Shown: piece by piece, positions 8,609-16,450 of the stretch
How positions within the stretch are numbered: position 1 is the stretch's first letter
How the letters are laid out: every line of letters begins with the position of its first letter
NCBI GenBank assembly: GCA_964538875.1
Contig: CAZIHO010000052.1
Coordinates: 1 to 22,838 of the forward strand
Origin: CAZIHO01 sp964538875
Lineage (GTDB): Bacteria; Pseudomonadota; Gammaproteobacteria; Chromatiales; Chromatiaceae
Reading direction: 5' to 3'
Length of the DNA stretch: 22,838 nt
Notes under the pieces: model-generated
Told to the model about the DNA's origin: nothing
Databases searched by the model: none
The model's input: the letters and a program-made list of their open reading frames with translations, nothing else
Program-made: the position numbers and the translations under genes

Positions 8609-10633
8609 GTGGTGAATCTGCTGTTTACCCCCGCCATCCTGGTATTGAATCGCCTGGGTTATCGCAACAAATTCGGCATCATGGGCGTACTAGCCTTGGT
8701 GGCTATCGGGGTGCTGGCGGCCAATCTATACCAGAGCCAAGACAAGATCATCCGCGACTCCCGGCAAGAATTGCTGGGTGTGGAGGCGGTCCAACCCCTG
8801 GCGCGGCTGATCCAACATTTGCAGATCCATCGGGGACTCTCGTCCGGGGTACTGAACGGCAACCAGGCCATGCAGGACCAGCGCGCGGCCCGCCAAACCC
8901 AGGTCAACCAAGCGATGGCCTCAGTACAGGGCCGGTTGCCGCCGGAACTCATCGACAGCGACTCTTGGCAACGGGTCCAGGAACGCTGGGTAGCCATCGA
9001 AAAGGACGGACTGGAATGGATTCCCCGGGAGAACTTCACCAGCCATACCCGTCTGATCGCCGAACTCCTGGATTTCCAATTGGACGTGGCGGACCAGTTT
9101 CTGCTGACCAATGATCCAGGCCTGGACACCAGTTACCTCATCAACACCGCCCTGCAACAGTTTCCCCAGGCTCTGGAGCAGATGGGACAACTGCGGGCCT
9201 TGGGCACCGGGATCCTGGCCAAGAAGCAACCCGTACTGCCCTCCCAGCAGGTGAATATTTCTCTGCTGGTCGCGGAACTGAATGGGGCGATCAGTAGCTT
9301 GCGCCGCAACCTAAACATCACCGCACGCCTCAATCCACACCTCCAGGCCGGACTGACCGGCGCCCTGCGGGACGTAGGTGCCGCCGCAGACAAGGTGACG
9401 ACGCTGGTGAATCAGGACATTCTGTCGGGCAAGTTCGAGACCGCACCGGACGCCTACTTTGCCTTGACCACCGATTCCCTGGAAAAAGGTTACCGGGAAA
9501 TGTTCGACGGCCTATTTCCGACCCTCAACCAGTTGTTGAACCAGCGCATCGGCGACGCGGAACGGCATCTGCACCTGGGTCTGGTGGTGTCCGCCTTGAT
9601 GATCCTATTCTATGCCTACGCGGCCATCGGCCTCTATCTGGCCACGGTGGGCAGTATCAGCCATCTGGCGGACAAGGCGCGCACCATCGCCACGGGGGAC
9701 CTGGGGGTCCGGGTCAGCCTGGCAACCCGGGATGAACTGGGCCTGGTGGCGGATAGCCTCAACGACATGGTGGAGTCCTTTGCGCGGTTGATCGAACGGG
9801 TGCGGGACAGCGCCAACGAGGTCATCGGGGCCAGCAAGTCCCTGGCGGCCTCCAGCGCCCACGTCAGCCAGGGCAGCCGCCAGCAGACTGAAGCCGCGTC
9901 CAGCATCGCCACCGCCATCGAGCAAATCACCACAGGCATCAGCCATTTGTCCGCCAGCGCCGAGGATGCCAACCAGATCGCCAGCCACGCCGGGGAACTA
10001 TCCGCCGAGGGCACCCAGGTGGTGGACTCGGTGGTACGGGAAATCGAGCGCATCGCGGAAGTGGTGAACCAGTCCGCATCGGTGATCGCCGACCTGGGCG
10101 GGCGGTCCGAGCAAATCTCCGCCATCGTGCGGGTGATCCGGGAAATCGCCGATCAAACCAATCTGCTGGCGCTCAACGCTGCCATCGAGGCGGCCCGGGC
10201 CGGGGAGTCCGGGCGCGGCTTCGCGGTGGTAGCCGACGAAGTACGCAAACTGGCAGAACGGACCAGCGGCTCGACCCAGGAAATCTCGACCATGATTTCC
10301 GCCATCCAAAAAGGCACCCGGGACGCGGTGGAAAGTATGCAAATCGGTGTGCAACGGGTTGACCAAGGCGTAGCCCAGGCCAACCGGGCGGGCGCGTCCA
10401 TGCGGGAGATCGGCACCGGCGCCCGCCAAGTAGTGGAGAACGTGGCGAATATTTCCCGCTCCCTGCGGGAACAAAGTGCCGCCAGTACCCAGGTAGCGGG
10501 TAACGTGGAACGGGTGGCGCGCATGGCGGAGGCCAATAACGCCGCCATCTCCGCCAACGCGGACACCGCCAACCGGCTGGAACAGCTATCCGCCGGCTTG
10601 GCGGCCGAGGTTAGCCGGTTTCGGCTGGCCTAG
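8609..10633 (+). CDS. Methyl-accepting chemotaxis protein with large helical (NIT-like) sensor domain
   Basis: The protein has 674 residues and begins at GTG 8609 (GTG 8612 is equally possible), preceded by AAAGGAAG. The N-terminus FTPAILVLNRLGYRNKFG followed by TM1 (about 23-42) is typical of a receptor family whose chain starts with a short amphipathic segment. The periplasmic domain of about 280 residues is all-helical and opens with LIQHLQIHRGLSSGVL, which resembles the conserved start of nitrate/nitrite-sensing NIT domains; this ligand assignment is tentative. TM2 is about 322-345, then HAMP (RTIATGDLGVRV) and a signalling hairpin with tip QTNLLALNAAIEAARAGE near residue 525. The C-terminus (EVSRFRLA) has no CheR-binding pentapeptide. 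It is a monocistronic gene, divergent from the sulfur-globule-like gene across 206 bases. Confidence 0.92.
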   Translation: MVNLLFTPAILVLNRLGYRNKFGIMGVLALVAIGVLAANLYQSQDKIIRDSRQELLGVEAVQPLARLIQHLQIHRGLSSGVLNGNQAMQDQRAARQTQVNQAMASVQGRLPPELIDSDSWQRVQERWVAIEKDGLEWIPRENFTSHTRLIAELLDFQLDVADQFLLTNDPGLDTSYLINTALQQFPQALEQMGQLRALGTGILAKKQPVLPSQQVNISLLVAELNGAISSLRRNLNITARLNPHLQAGLTGALRDVGAAADKVTTLVNQDILSGKFETAPDAYFALTTDSLEKGYREMFDGLFPTLNQLLNQRIGDAERHLHLGLVVSALMILFYAYAAIGLYLATVGSISHLADKARTIATGDLGVRVSLATRDELGLVADSLNDMVESFARLIERVRDSANEVIGASKSLAASSAHVSQGSRQQTEAASSIATAIEQITTGISHLSASAEDANQIASHAGELSAEGTQVVDSVVREIERIAEVVNQSASVIADLGGRSEQISAIVRVIREIADQTNLLALNAAIEAARAGESGRGFAVVADEVRKLAERTSGSTQEISTMISAIQKGTRDAVESMQIGVQRVDQGVAQANRAGASMREIGTGARQVVENVANISRSLREQSAASTQVAGNVERVARMAEANNAAISANADTANRLEQLSAGLAAEVSRFRLA

Positions 10634-10734
10634 GCTGGCCAGTGGCGCCCGGCGCTAGTCCTTGACAGCGGGCGTGATGGACGGCGGCAGGCCATCGCTT
10701 GCGAAGGAAAAGAACAGGCACACTTTTTCTTTTT

Positions 10735-10765
10735 CGTCCGCTGAACATACCCGGACGGGATTTTT
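10735..10765 (+). terminator. Intrinsic terminator of the third chemoreceptor gene
   Basis: CGTCCG (10735-10740) pairs with CGGACG (10752-10757) across eleven bases and is followed by GGATTTTT on the plus strand. It lies about 100 bases after the receptor stop and before the convergent permease gene. The minus strand has A-runs rather than T-runs after the stem, so it should work only for the plus-strand transcript. Confidence 0.5.
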
Positions 10766-10793
10766 CAGCGTTTCCCGAGGTCCCGCGCCCGGC

Positions 10794-11831
10794 TCAAAGC
10801 ACCCAGTTGAACACATAGCCGACCAGCATGATGCCGGCGGCGACGACCCCGACGAAGGTGCCGATCAGGGGCCAGCGCAGCACCTTGCGCAGGATCATGA
10901 TTTCTGGCGCGGACAGGGCGATGACGCTCATCATGAAGGCCAGGGTGGTGCCGAGGGCGGCGCCCTTGCCCATCAGGGCCTGCACCACCGGCACCATACC
11001 CGCCGCGTTGGTGTACATGGGCACCCCCATGAGCACCGCCGCCGGAACCGCCCACCAGGCATCCCGGCCCATGAAACTGGCCAGGAAGTCCTGGGGAACA
11101 TAACCATGGATCAAGGCGCCCAGGCCGATGCCGGCCAGCACATAGGGCCACACCTTGCCGAGGATCTCGCCCACATGGCGCCCGCCCGCTTGCAGCCGGT
11201 CCCGCCAGGAATAGACCCGTTGGTCCGGCGCCTGGGCCTGGCCCAGATGGATGGCCCGCACCCAGTCCTCCAGATAGCGCTCCAATTGCAACTGGCCGAT
11301 GACCATGCCCGCCAGGATGGCAACCAGCAGCCCCATGGCCAGGTACAGGGCCGGCACCTGCCAGCCGAACAGGCCCAGCAACAGGGCCAGGGCCACTTCG
11401 TTGACCATGGGCGCGGCGATCAAGAACGAAAAGGTGACGCCGAGGGGAACCCCGGCGGATAAAAAGCCAATGAACAGGGGCACGGCGGAGCAGGAGCAAA
11501 AGGGCGTGACCACACCCAGACTGGCAGCCAGGGCGTTGCCCACGCCCAGCCGCTTACCGGCCAATAAGGCCCGGGTCCGTTCCGGCGCGAAAAAGGTCTG
11601 GACCACGCCCATGACAAACACGATCCCCACCAACAGCAGCAACACCTTGGGCGTGTCGTAAACAAAGAAATGCACCGCTTCGCCCAGGTGGGTGGCACGG
11701 GTCAGGCCGAGCAGGTCCACCACCCAGTCCGCCAGGTCGGTTAGATGCAGATAGGCCACCAGCCACAGGGCCGCCGCCAGCGGCAGGCCCCATGCCCAGT
11801 GGTTCAGGGAAGGGGACCGAAGGCCGTTCAT
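10794..11831 (-). CDS. ArsP/COG0701-type membrane permease, last gene of the arsenic cluster
   Basis: The 345-residue protein has eight or more hydrophobic helices. The diagnostic stretch is VVTPFCSCSAVPLF (Cys112, Cys114), followed by GVPLGVTFSFLIAAPMVNEVAL, the signature of the permease family PF03773. Members include ArsP, which exports trivalent organoarsenicals, and homologues linked to other metals. The C-terminal half repeats the pattern (NAAGMVPVVQALMGKGAALGTTLAFMMSVIALSAPE), as expected from the family's internal duplication. A hydrophilic loop at about 200-215 links the halves. The gene starts only 20 bases after the thioredoxin-fold gene, a pairing frequent for this family, so one transcript is likely. 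The ribosome site is weak, suggesting translational coupling. The substrate is not proven by sequence; arsenic context favours an organoarsenical or arsenite-related role. Confidence 0.88.
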   Translation of the reverse strand: MNGLRSPSLNHWAWGLPLAAALWLVAYLHLTDLADWVVDLLGLTRATHLGEAVHFFVYDTPKVLLLLVGIVFVMGVVQTFFAPERTRALLAGKRLGVGNALAASLGVVTPFCSCSAVPLFIGFLSAGVPLGVTFSFLIAAPMVNEVALALLLGLFGWQVPALYLAMGLLVAILAGMVIGQLQLERYLEDWVRAIHLGQAQAPDQRVYSWRDRLQAGGRHVGEILGKVWPYVLAGIGLGALIHGYVPQDFLASFMGRDAWWAVPAAVLMGVPMYTNAAGMVPVVQALMGKGAALGTTLAFMMSVIALSAPEIMILRKVLRWPLIGTFVGVVAAGIMLVGYVFNWVL

Positions 11832-11851
11832 GCTGGGTTTGGCCTGGGAAT

Positions 11852-12088
11852 TTAGTCCCGGACCCAGGATCGCACCTGGTCCGGGGCCGGGATGCCACCC
11901 GCATGGACCAGCTTGCCATCCACCACCACGCCGGGGGTGGACAGGGCGCCATAACTCACGATTTGCGCCAGGTCGGTAACTTTCTCCAAGGCAATCTCTA
12001 CGCCCACCTCCTTGGCCGCCTGGTGGATGATGTTGGCGGTGATTTCGCAGTTCCGGCAGCCGGAACCCAGAACCTTGATGCTCTTCAT
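11852..12088 (-). CDS. Small thioredoxin-fold protein (CxxC)
   Basis: The 78-residue protein starts MKSIKVLGSGCRNCEIT, placing Cys11 and Cys14 of a CRNC redox site directly after the first strand. STPGVVVDGKLVHAG supplies the cis-Pro loop and following strand of the thioredoxin fold. It matches the 'redox-active disulfide protein 2' mini-thioredoxins in length and layout. An AAGGAA site lies upstream of the ATG. It sits between the phosphatase and the permease in one orientation. Inferred roles are delivering electrons to a cysteine enzyme of the cluster or handing a thiol-bound metalloid to the permease. It is cytoplasmic, with no signal peptide. Confidence 0.88.
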   Translation of the reverse strand: MKSIKVLGSGCRNCEITANIIHQAAKEVGVEIALEKVTDLAQIVSYGALSTPGVVVDGKLVHAGGIPAPDQVRSWVRD

Positions 12089-12149
12089 GTCGATGTATTC
12101 CTTGTGAGAGGGCTGGAACCCCAGCCGGCCAACGGGCGGGTCCCGCCCG

Positions 12150-12641
12150 TCAAGCAGAGGCGCCGCGCAGATATTCCAGGTGGACCGGAAGCCGCAAGGC
12201 GCCAGGCCGCAAACCCTGGACCTGGCTCACCACTTGGTCCCAATCCCAGCCTTGCTCCAGTAGCAGCAGCGCCGCCATGAAGCCGGTCCGGCCGGAACCG
12301 CCCCGGCAATGGATGGCCACCGTCCCCTGCCCCGCCAGCACGGCGAGAACTTGCTGCTTCTGGCGCTGAAAAGTCTGGGTGAAGCGCTCATCCGGCGCCT
12401 GATCGTCGCCCACCGGCCAATGCAGCCACTGGATGCCCTGGTCCGCGCACGCCTGCCCCATCGCCTCCGCCCCATGCTGGGCCAGTTCATCCTCGGGCAT
12501 CAGGGTGATGAGCGCCGCCGCTCCAGCGTCCTTGAGAGTGGCCAGTGAGTCTGCCAGGCTAGCGCCCTTGGTGCCGGGGCAAGGGGTGAAAATAAGGCTG
12601 CCTCCCGTGGGGAGCGCCAGTCGGTCGTAGGGATGAGCCAT
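12150..12641 (-). CDS. Dual-specificity/CDKN3-type cysteine phosphatase of the arsenic cluster
   Basis: From ATG 12641 the protein has 163 residues. A start at 12716 would overlap the ACR3 gene by 26 bases and adds a region without conserved features, so I prefer the internal start, although its ribosome site is weak. The active-site signature is IHCRGGSGRTGFMAAL (His111, Cys112, Arg118), the HCX5R loop of protein tyrosine/dual-specificity phosphatases. The upstream WPVGDDQAPD resembles the acid-bearing segment of CDKN3/KAP-like proteins, so Asp79 or Asp80 may be the general acid. HCX5R enzymes normally hydrolyse phosphate esters; unrelated HCX5R or CX5R proteins (yeast Acr2, bacterial LMW-type ArsC) reduce arsenate. 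Its place among ACR3, ArsJ and a mini-thioredoxin makes an arsenic role likely, but the reaction is unknown. Confidence 0.85.
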   Translation of the reverse strand: MAHPYDRLALPTGGSLIFTPCPGTKGASLADSLATLKDAGAAALITLMPEDELAQHGAEAMGQACADQGIQWLHWPVGDDQAPDERFTQTFQRQKQQVLAVLAGQGTVAIHCRGGSGRTGFMAALLLLEQGWDWDQVVSQVQGLRPGALRLPVHLEYLRGASA

Positions 12642-12690
12642 GTCGTGCAATCCGCCTGTGTGAAAAAACCGGGCTGGCCGGGCGCCCCCG

Positions 12691-13722
12691 CTAGCTGGGG
12701 AGCAGACCCCGCTCATACCAATCCTTGGTGCGGTTCACCACCCGCACCACCAGCAGCATCACCGGCACCTCGATCAGCACGCCGACCACGGTGGCCAGGG
12801 CGGCGCCGGACTCGAAACCGAACAGGGCAATGGCGGCCGCCACCGCCAGCTCGAAGAAGTTGCTGGCGCCGATTAGGGCCGAAGGACAGGCGATGGAATG
12901 CCGCTCCCCCACCAGGCGATTCAACCCATAGGCCAGGGCCGAGTTGAATGACACTTGGATTAGAATCGGCACCGCCAGCAGCAGGATGACCAGGGGCTGG
13001 CTTAGGATCGCCTCGCCCTGGAAAGCAAACAGCAGCACCAGGGTGGTCAAGAGGGCCACCATGGACGCCCGGCCCAGAATCGCCAACCGCCGCTCCAGGC
13101 GGTCCGGCCCCCCCTGGAGCAACAGATGGCGCCAGGCTTGGGCGATGGCCACCGGGATCAGGATATAAACCACCACCGAGGTCAGCAGGGTGTCCCAGGG
13201 CACGCTGATGGCGGACAGGCCCAACAACAATCCGACGATGGGGGCAAAGGCGAACAGCATGATGCTGTCGTTGAGGGCCACCTGGGTCAGGGTGAAATAG
13301 GGGTCCCCGTCCGACAGCCGGCTCCAGACGAACACCATGGCGGTGCAGGGCGCCGCCGCCAGCAGAATCAACCCGGCCACGTAGCCATCCAGTTGCTCTG
13401 CCGGCAGCCAGGGGGCGAACAGGCCCCGCACCAGCAGCCAGGCCAACAGGGCCATGGACAGGGGCTTGACCAGCCAATTCACCAGCAGGGTCACGCCGAT
13501 GCCCTTCCAGTGGGATCGAACCTGATGCAGGGCGCCGAAGTCGATCTTCATGAGCATGGGGATAATCATGATCCAGATCAGCAGGCCCACCGGCATATTG
13601 ACCTGGGCCAACTCCAGCCCGCCGAGAAATTGAAAAATTCCTGGAAAGGCCTGTCCCAGCAGAATTCCGGCGCCGATGCAAAGAAACACCCAGAGGGTCA
13701 GATAGCGCTCGAACAGGCTCAT
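12691..13722 (-). CDS. acr3: Arsenite efflux transporter ACR3
   Basis: From MSLFERYLTLWVFLC at 13722 the protein has 343 residues, the usual ACR3 length and N-terminus. Upstream in-frame starts (13770, 13815) would add a polar tail with no family match. About ten membrane helices are visible. The hallmark is LLAAAPCTAMVFVWSRLSDGD, with Cys126 essential for arsenite transport in characterised ACR3 proteins. NDSIMLFAFAPIV and IGASNFFELAVAAAIALFG are further family motifs. It exports As(OH)3 across the inner membrane using the proton gradient. It follows arsJ by 106 bases and precedes the phosphatase by 49 bases, in one orientation, so it is the third gene of the cluster. No internal damage is seen. 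Confidence 0.93.
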   Translation of the reverse strand: MSLFERYLTLWVFLCIGAGILLGQAFPGIFQFLGGLELAQVNMPVGLLIWIMIIPMLMKIDFGALHQVRSHWKGIGVTLLVNWLVKPLSMALLAWLLVRGLFAPWLPAEQLDGYVAGLILLAAAPCTAMVFVWSRLSDGDPYFTLTQVALNDSIMLFAFAPIVGLLLGLSAISVPWDTLLTSVVVYILIPVAIAQAWRHLLLQGGPDRLERRLAILGRASMVALLTTLVLLFAFQGEAILSQPLVILLLAVPILIQVSFNSALAYGLNRLVGERHSIACPSALIGASNFFELAVAAAIALFGFESGAALATVVGVLIEVPVMLLVVRVVNRTKDWYERGLLPS

Positions 13723-13828
13723 GGAGCTTTTGGCTTCCTGCCTGAGGGAGACTGGACTTTGGGCACGCATGGGCGGTCTCGATGGCTGGTTGGGGCGGCG
13801 CGGGCAGAGGGCCACCCGCGCCCGGCCT

Positions 13829-15058
13829 TCATCCCGGCTGGGCGGTCGCCGGTTCCGCCGGCACCGGCGGCAACATCCAGGAAATGAGGGCAGCGGCCAG
13901 CACGAAGGCCGCCGACCACCAGAGGCAACCCACCAAGCCCTGGGTCTGATACACCCACCCGGACAGCAGGGTGCCGGTCAGCCGCCCCGCCGCGTTGGCC
14001 ATGTAATAAAAGCCCACGTTCATGGCCACCTTGTCATGGTCGGAATAAGCCAGGATCAGGTAGGAATGCACGGCGGAATTGATGGCGAACACGGCGCCAA
14101 AGGCAAACAGGCCCAACATCAGGGACAGAGCCGGATCCAGACCGTACATCAGGGCCAGGGCGATGGCGGCCGGCAGCGCGGCCAACGCCAACGCCCAGTC
14201 CCGGGCACTGGCGCCCTGGGGACCCCGCCCCCCATGACCGCGCCGCAGCAACGCCGGCGCCCCGGCCTGGACAAAGCCGTAGGCCACCACCCACAGGGCC
14301 AGGAAGCCGCCCACCTCCAAGTGGTTCCAGCCGGTCACCGATGCCAGGTACAGGGGCAGACCCACCACGAACCAAATATCCCGGGAGCCGAACAGAAAAA
14401 ACCGGGCCCCGGATAGCACGTTGATTTCCCGGGTCTTGGAGAAAATCTGGCTGATCTTGGCCTTGGTCTTGCTGGTCCCCAAGCCGCTGGGCAGCGCCCA
14501 GGCCACATAGGCATAGATGACCAACAGGGCCGCCGCCATACTGGCCATCGCCCAGCGGAAGCCGATGGCGTACAGCAACAGCCCACCCAGGAAGAAGCCC
14601 ACGCCCTTGAGGGTGTTCTTGGAGCCGGTCAGGATGGCCACGTACTTGAACAGGCGCGTCTCCGCGTCCGCCCCCTTGGGCACCAGCGTCTTGACGCTGG
14701 ACTTGGCGCTCATCTTGTTCAAGTCCTTGGCGATACCGGACAGGGCCATGGCCGTCATCACATAGGTCACCGTGAGCCAGGCCGGTTCCACCGCCAGCAT
14801 GGACAGGGCAAACACTTGGAGAAAGCCGCCGGCCACCATGGTCCGGTTGAGCCCCAGGTGGGAGGCGATCCAGCCGCCCAGGCCGTTGGTGATGATGCCG
14901 AACACCTCATAGAACAGAAACAGCAACGCGATGCTTAAGGGGCTGAAACCCAGATTGTGGAAATGCAGGACCACCAGCATATGGATGGCCCCGTCCGTCA
15001 GGGTAAAGCCCCAATAGGCGCCCGTGACGACCAGGTAGGTGCGCAGGGCTGCGTCCAT
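13829..15058 (-). CDS. arsJ: ArsJ, organoarsenical (1-arseno-3-phosphoglycerate) MFS exporter
   Basis: From MDAALRTYLVVTGAYWGFTL at 15058 the protein has 409 residues and about twelve membrane helices. The frame also opens at 15118, but that would run into the GAPDH coding end and the extra residues look non-coding. Recognisable ArsJ features are ALSGIAKDLNKMSAKSS, FKYVAILTGSKNTLKGVGFF and YMANAAGRLTGTLLSGW. ArsJ was shown in other bacteria to extrude 1-arseno-3-phosphoglycerate made by the partner GAPDH, so the pair gives arsenate resistance. The GAPDH stop and this ATG are separated by two bases, indicating strict translational coupling. Loss of coupling signals would be expected to impair both; none is seen. 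Confidence 0.92.
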   Translation of the reverse strand: MDAALRTYLVVTGAYWGFTLTDGAIHMLVVLHFHNLGFSPLSIALLFLFYEVFGIITNGLGGWIASHLGLNRTMVAGGFLQVFALSMLAVEPAWLTVTYVMTAMALSGIAKDLNKMSAKSSVKTLVPKGADAETRLFKYVAILTGSKNTLKGVGFFLGGLLLYAIGFRWAMASMAAALLVIYAYVAWALPSGLGTSKTKAKISQIFSKTREINVLSGARFFLFGSRDIWFVVGLPLYLASVTGWNHLEVGGFLALWVVAYGFVQAGAPALLRRGHGGRGPQGASARDWALALAALPAAIALALMYGLDPALSLMLGLFAFGAVFAINSAVHSYLILAYSDHDKVAMNVGFYYMANAAGRLTGTLLSGWVYQTQGLVGCLWWSAAFVLAAALISWMLPPVPAEPATAQPG

Positions 15059-15060
15059 GG

Positions 15061-16071
15061 CTACAGCATCCGGGCCAGTTTGCGGGCGATGTCCATCATG
15101 CGGTTCACGTAACCCCATTCGTTGTCGTACCAGGCATAGATCTTGACCTGGGTGCCATCCACCACCAGGGTGGACAGGGCGTCCACGATGGAGGAGCGGG
15201 GGTCGCCCTTGTAGTCGCAGGACACCAGGGGCCGCTCCTCATAGCCAAGAATGCCCTTGAGGTCTCCCTCGGCGGCGGACTGAAAATAGCCATTCACTTC
15301 CTCGGCGGTGACTGGGCGGGCCGCCTCGAACACGAAGTCGGTCAAGGAAGCGTTCAACAGGGGCACCCGCACCGCATGACCATTCAACTTGCCGGTCAAT
15401 TCCGGGAAGATTTTGGTGATGGCCTTGGCGGAACCGGTGGTGGTGGGGATCAGGGACTCGCCCAGCGCCCGGGCCCGGCGCAGATCCTTATGGCCGATGT
15501 CCACGATGGTCTGGGTATTGGTGATGTCATGGATGGTGGTCATGCTGCCGCGCAGAATGCCGATTTTTTCATGCATCACCTTCACCAGCGGCGCCAGGCA
15601 ATTGGTGGTGCAGGAGGCGGCGGTAACCAGGTGGTGCAGGGCGGGGTCATAAACCTGATCGTTGACGCCATACACCAGGTTCAGGGCCGGATCCGGCACT
15701 GGCGCGGACACCAGCACCTTCTTGATGCCCTGGTCGAAATAGGGCTGGAGGGCTTCCGGGGTTTTGAATTTACCGGAGCAGTCGATCAGGATGTCGATGC
15801 CTTTGGCGCCCCAGTCCAGGTCCTGGATGCTGGATTTCATGCTGAAACCCACTTCCTGGCCGGCCACGATCAGGGCGTCTGGCCGGGAACTGATCTGGTC
15901 CCGGTACCAGCGGCCATGCACCGAGTCGAATTCCAGCAGATGGGCCTGACAAGCCGCGTCGCCCTTGATCTCGTTGACGTGCACGATGTCAAACTCGGCG
16001 CTGCCCCAGCCGGCCCGAAAGCCCAGCTTGCCCATCCGCCCAAACCCATTGATGCCGACCCGGATCGCCAT
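15061..16071 (-). CDS. Glyceraldehyde-3-phosphate dehydrogenase of the arsenic cluster (ArsJ partner)
   Basis: From MAIRVGINGFGRMGKL at 16071 the protein has 336 residues. The start is supported by GGGGAG about nine bases upstream and by the family N-terminus; the 31-codon upstream extension crosses the promoter. The Rossmann motif GINGFGRMG, the catalytic Cys154 in ASCTTN, the general base His181 in IHDITNTQ and WYDNEWGY near the end are intact. It oxidises glyceraldehyde-3-phosphate with NAD; with arsenate in place of phosphate it yields 1-arseno-3-phosphoglycerate, which ArsJ exports. The HDITNTQ version of the usual HxYTxDQ motif is the kind seen in arsenic-island copies, so I regard this as a dedicated copy rather than the glycolytic enzyme. 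It is the first gene after the promoter at 16115-16143. Confidence 0.92.
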   Translation of the reverse strand: MAIRVGINGFGRMGKLGFRAGWGSAEFDIVHVNEIKGDAACQAHLLEFDSVHGRWYRDQISSRPDALIVAGQEVGFSMKSSIQDLDWGAKGIDILIDCSGKFKTPEALQPYFDQGIKKVLVSAPVPDPALNLVYGVNDQVYDPALHHLVTAASCTTNCLAPLVKVMHEKIGILRGSMTTIHDITNTQTIVDIGHKDLRRARALGESLIPTTTGSAKAITKIFPELTGKLNGHAVRVPLLNASLTDFVFEAARPVTAEEVNGYFQSAAEGDLKGILGYEERPLVSCDYKGDPRSSIVDALSTLVVDGTQVKIYAWYDNEWGYVNRMMDIARKLARML

Positions 16072-16095
16072 GGTATGTTCTCCCCTGGAGGTGGT

Positions 16096-16141
16096 TGATA
16101 TATGCCTTTGGCGTAATATACGCACAGGCGAATATATCCGC
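16096..16141. promoter_or_regulatory. Overlapping near-palindromes, candidate ArsR-type operator
   Basis: Two AT-cored near-palindromes bounded by GCG and CGC overlap the promoter: GCGTAATATACGC (16111-16123, on the -10) and GCGAATATATCCGC (16128-16141, on the spacer and -35). A third related half, TGATATATGCC (16096-16106), lies just downstream of the -10 in the direction of transcription. ArsR/SmtB-family repressors bind AT-rich imperfect palindromes placed like this. Assignment to ArsR is inference; no arsR gene is in the window. Confidence 0.45.
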
Positions 16142-16143
16142 AA
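16115..16143 (-). promoter_or_regulatory. Sigma-70-like promoter of the arsenic cluster
   Basis: Read on the minus strand, TTGCGG (16143-16138) and TATATT (16120-16115) are separated by exactly 17 bases and match the -35 and -10 consensus at four and five positions. The -10 ends about 43 bases before the GAPDH ATG, leaving a short leader that carries the ribosome site. It is the best promoter-like sequence ahead of the six-gene cluster. Confidence 0.6.
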
Positions 16144-16450
16144 GCCTATCGGGGCGGGTCGCAAATGAAGTTTGTGTGTCGGTTTCGACTATGAACCTGG
16201 CGGTTGAGGACCCTGACTGCTGGGATAGATTCACCAAAGCCGGAACCTTTCCTGGCCAGCCAATGGCACCGGGCCAATCAATCCGGGAGGTGGTACTGGA
16301 GAGCCGGTCTGGCTCCCCCGGCTAAGCCGGGGGATCGAGGAACTGGACGACTAGCGAGATTGCACCGCCGCCAAGAGCGGCCGGTAAGTTGTGGTTCTGG
16401 ATCGCTAGGGCGCCCCGACGGCGCCTAGCTTCGATCGAGGTGCCGCGGGC
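16144..16450. other. Intergenic stretch with strong hairpins
   Basis: No convincing gene is present; a 76-codon plus-strand frame (16095-16325) runs through the promoter and has no recognisable domain. CCCCCGGC (16315-16322) and GCCGGGGG (16326-16333) form a perfect 8-base stem with a TAA loop. A second structure (16405-16428) pairs CTAGGGCGCC with GGCGCCTAG around CCGAC with one bulged G. The second lies 23 bases beyond the end of the minus-strand chemoreceptor gene and may end its transcript. The first resembles hairpins at the right ends of some IS200/IS605-type elements, but no transposase remnant is provable. Confidence 0.45.
16405..16428 (-). terminator. Hairpin after the fourth chemoreceptor gene
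   Basis: CTAGGGCGCC pairs with GGCGCCTAG across CCGAC with a single bulge, 23 bases after the receptor stop on the minus strand. No T-tract follows, so it may stabilise the RNA end rather than terminate on its own. Confidence 0.35.
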
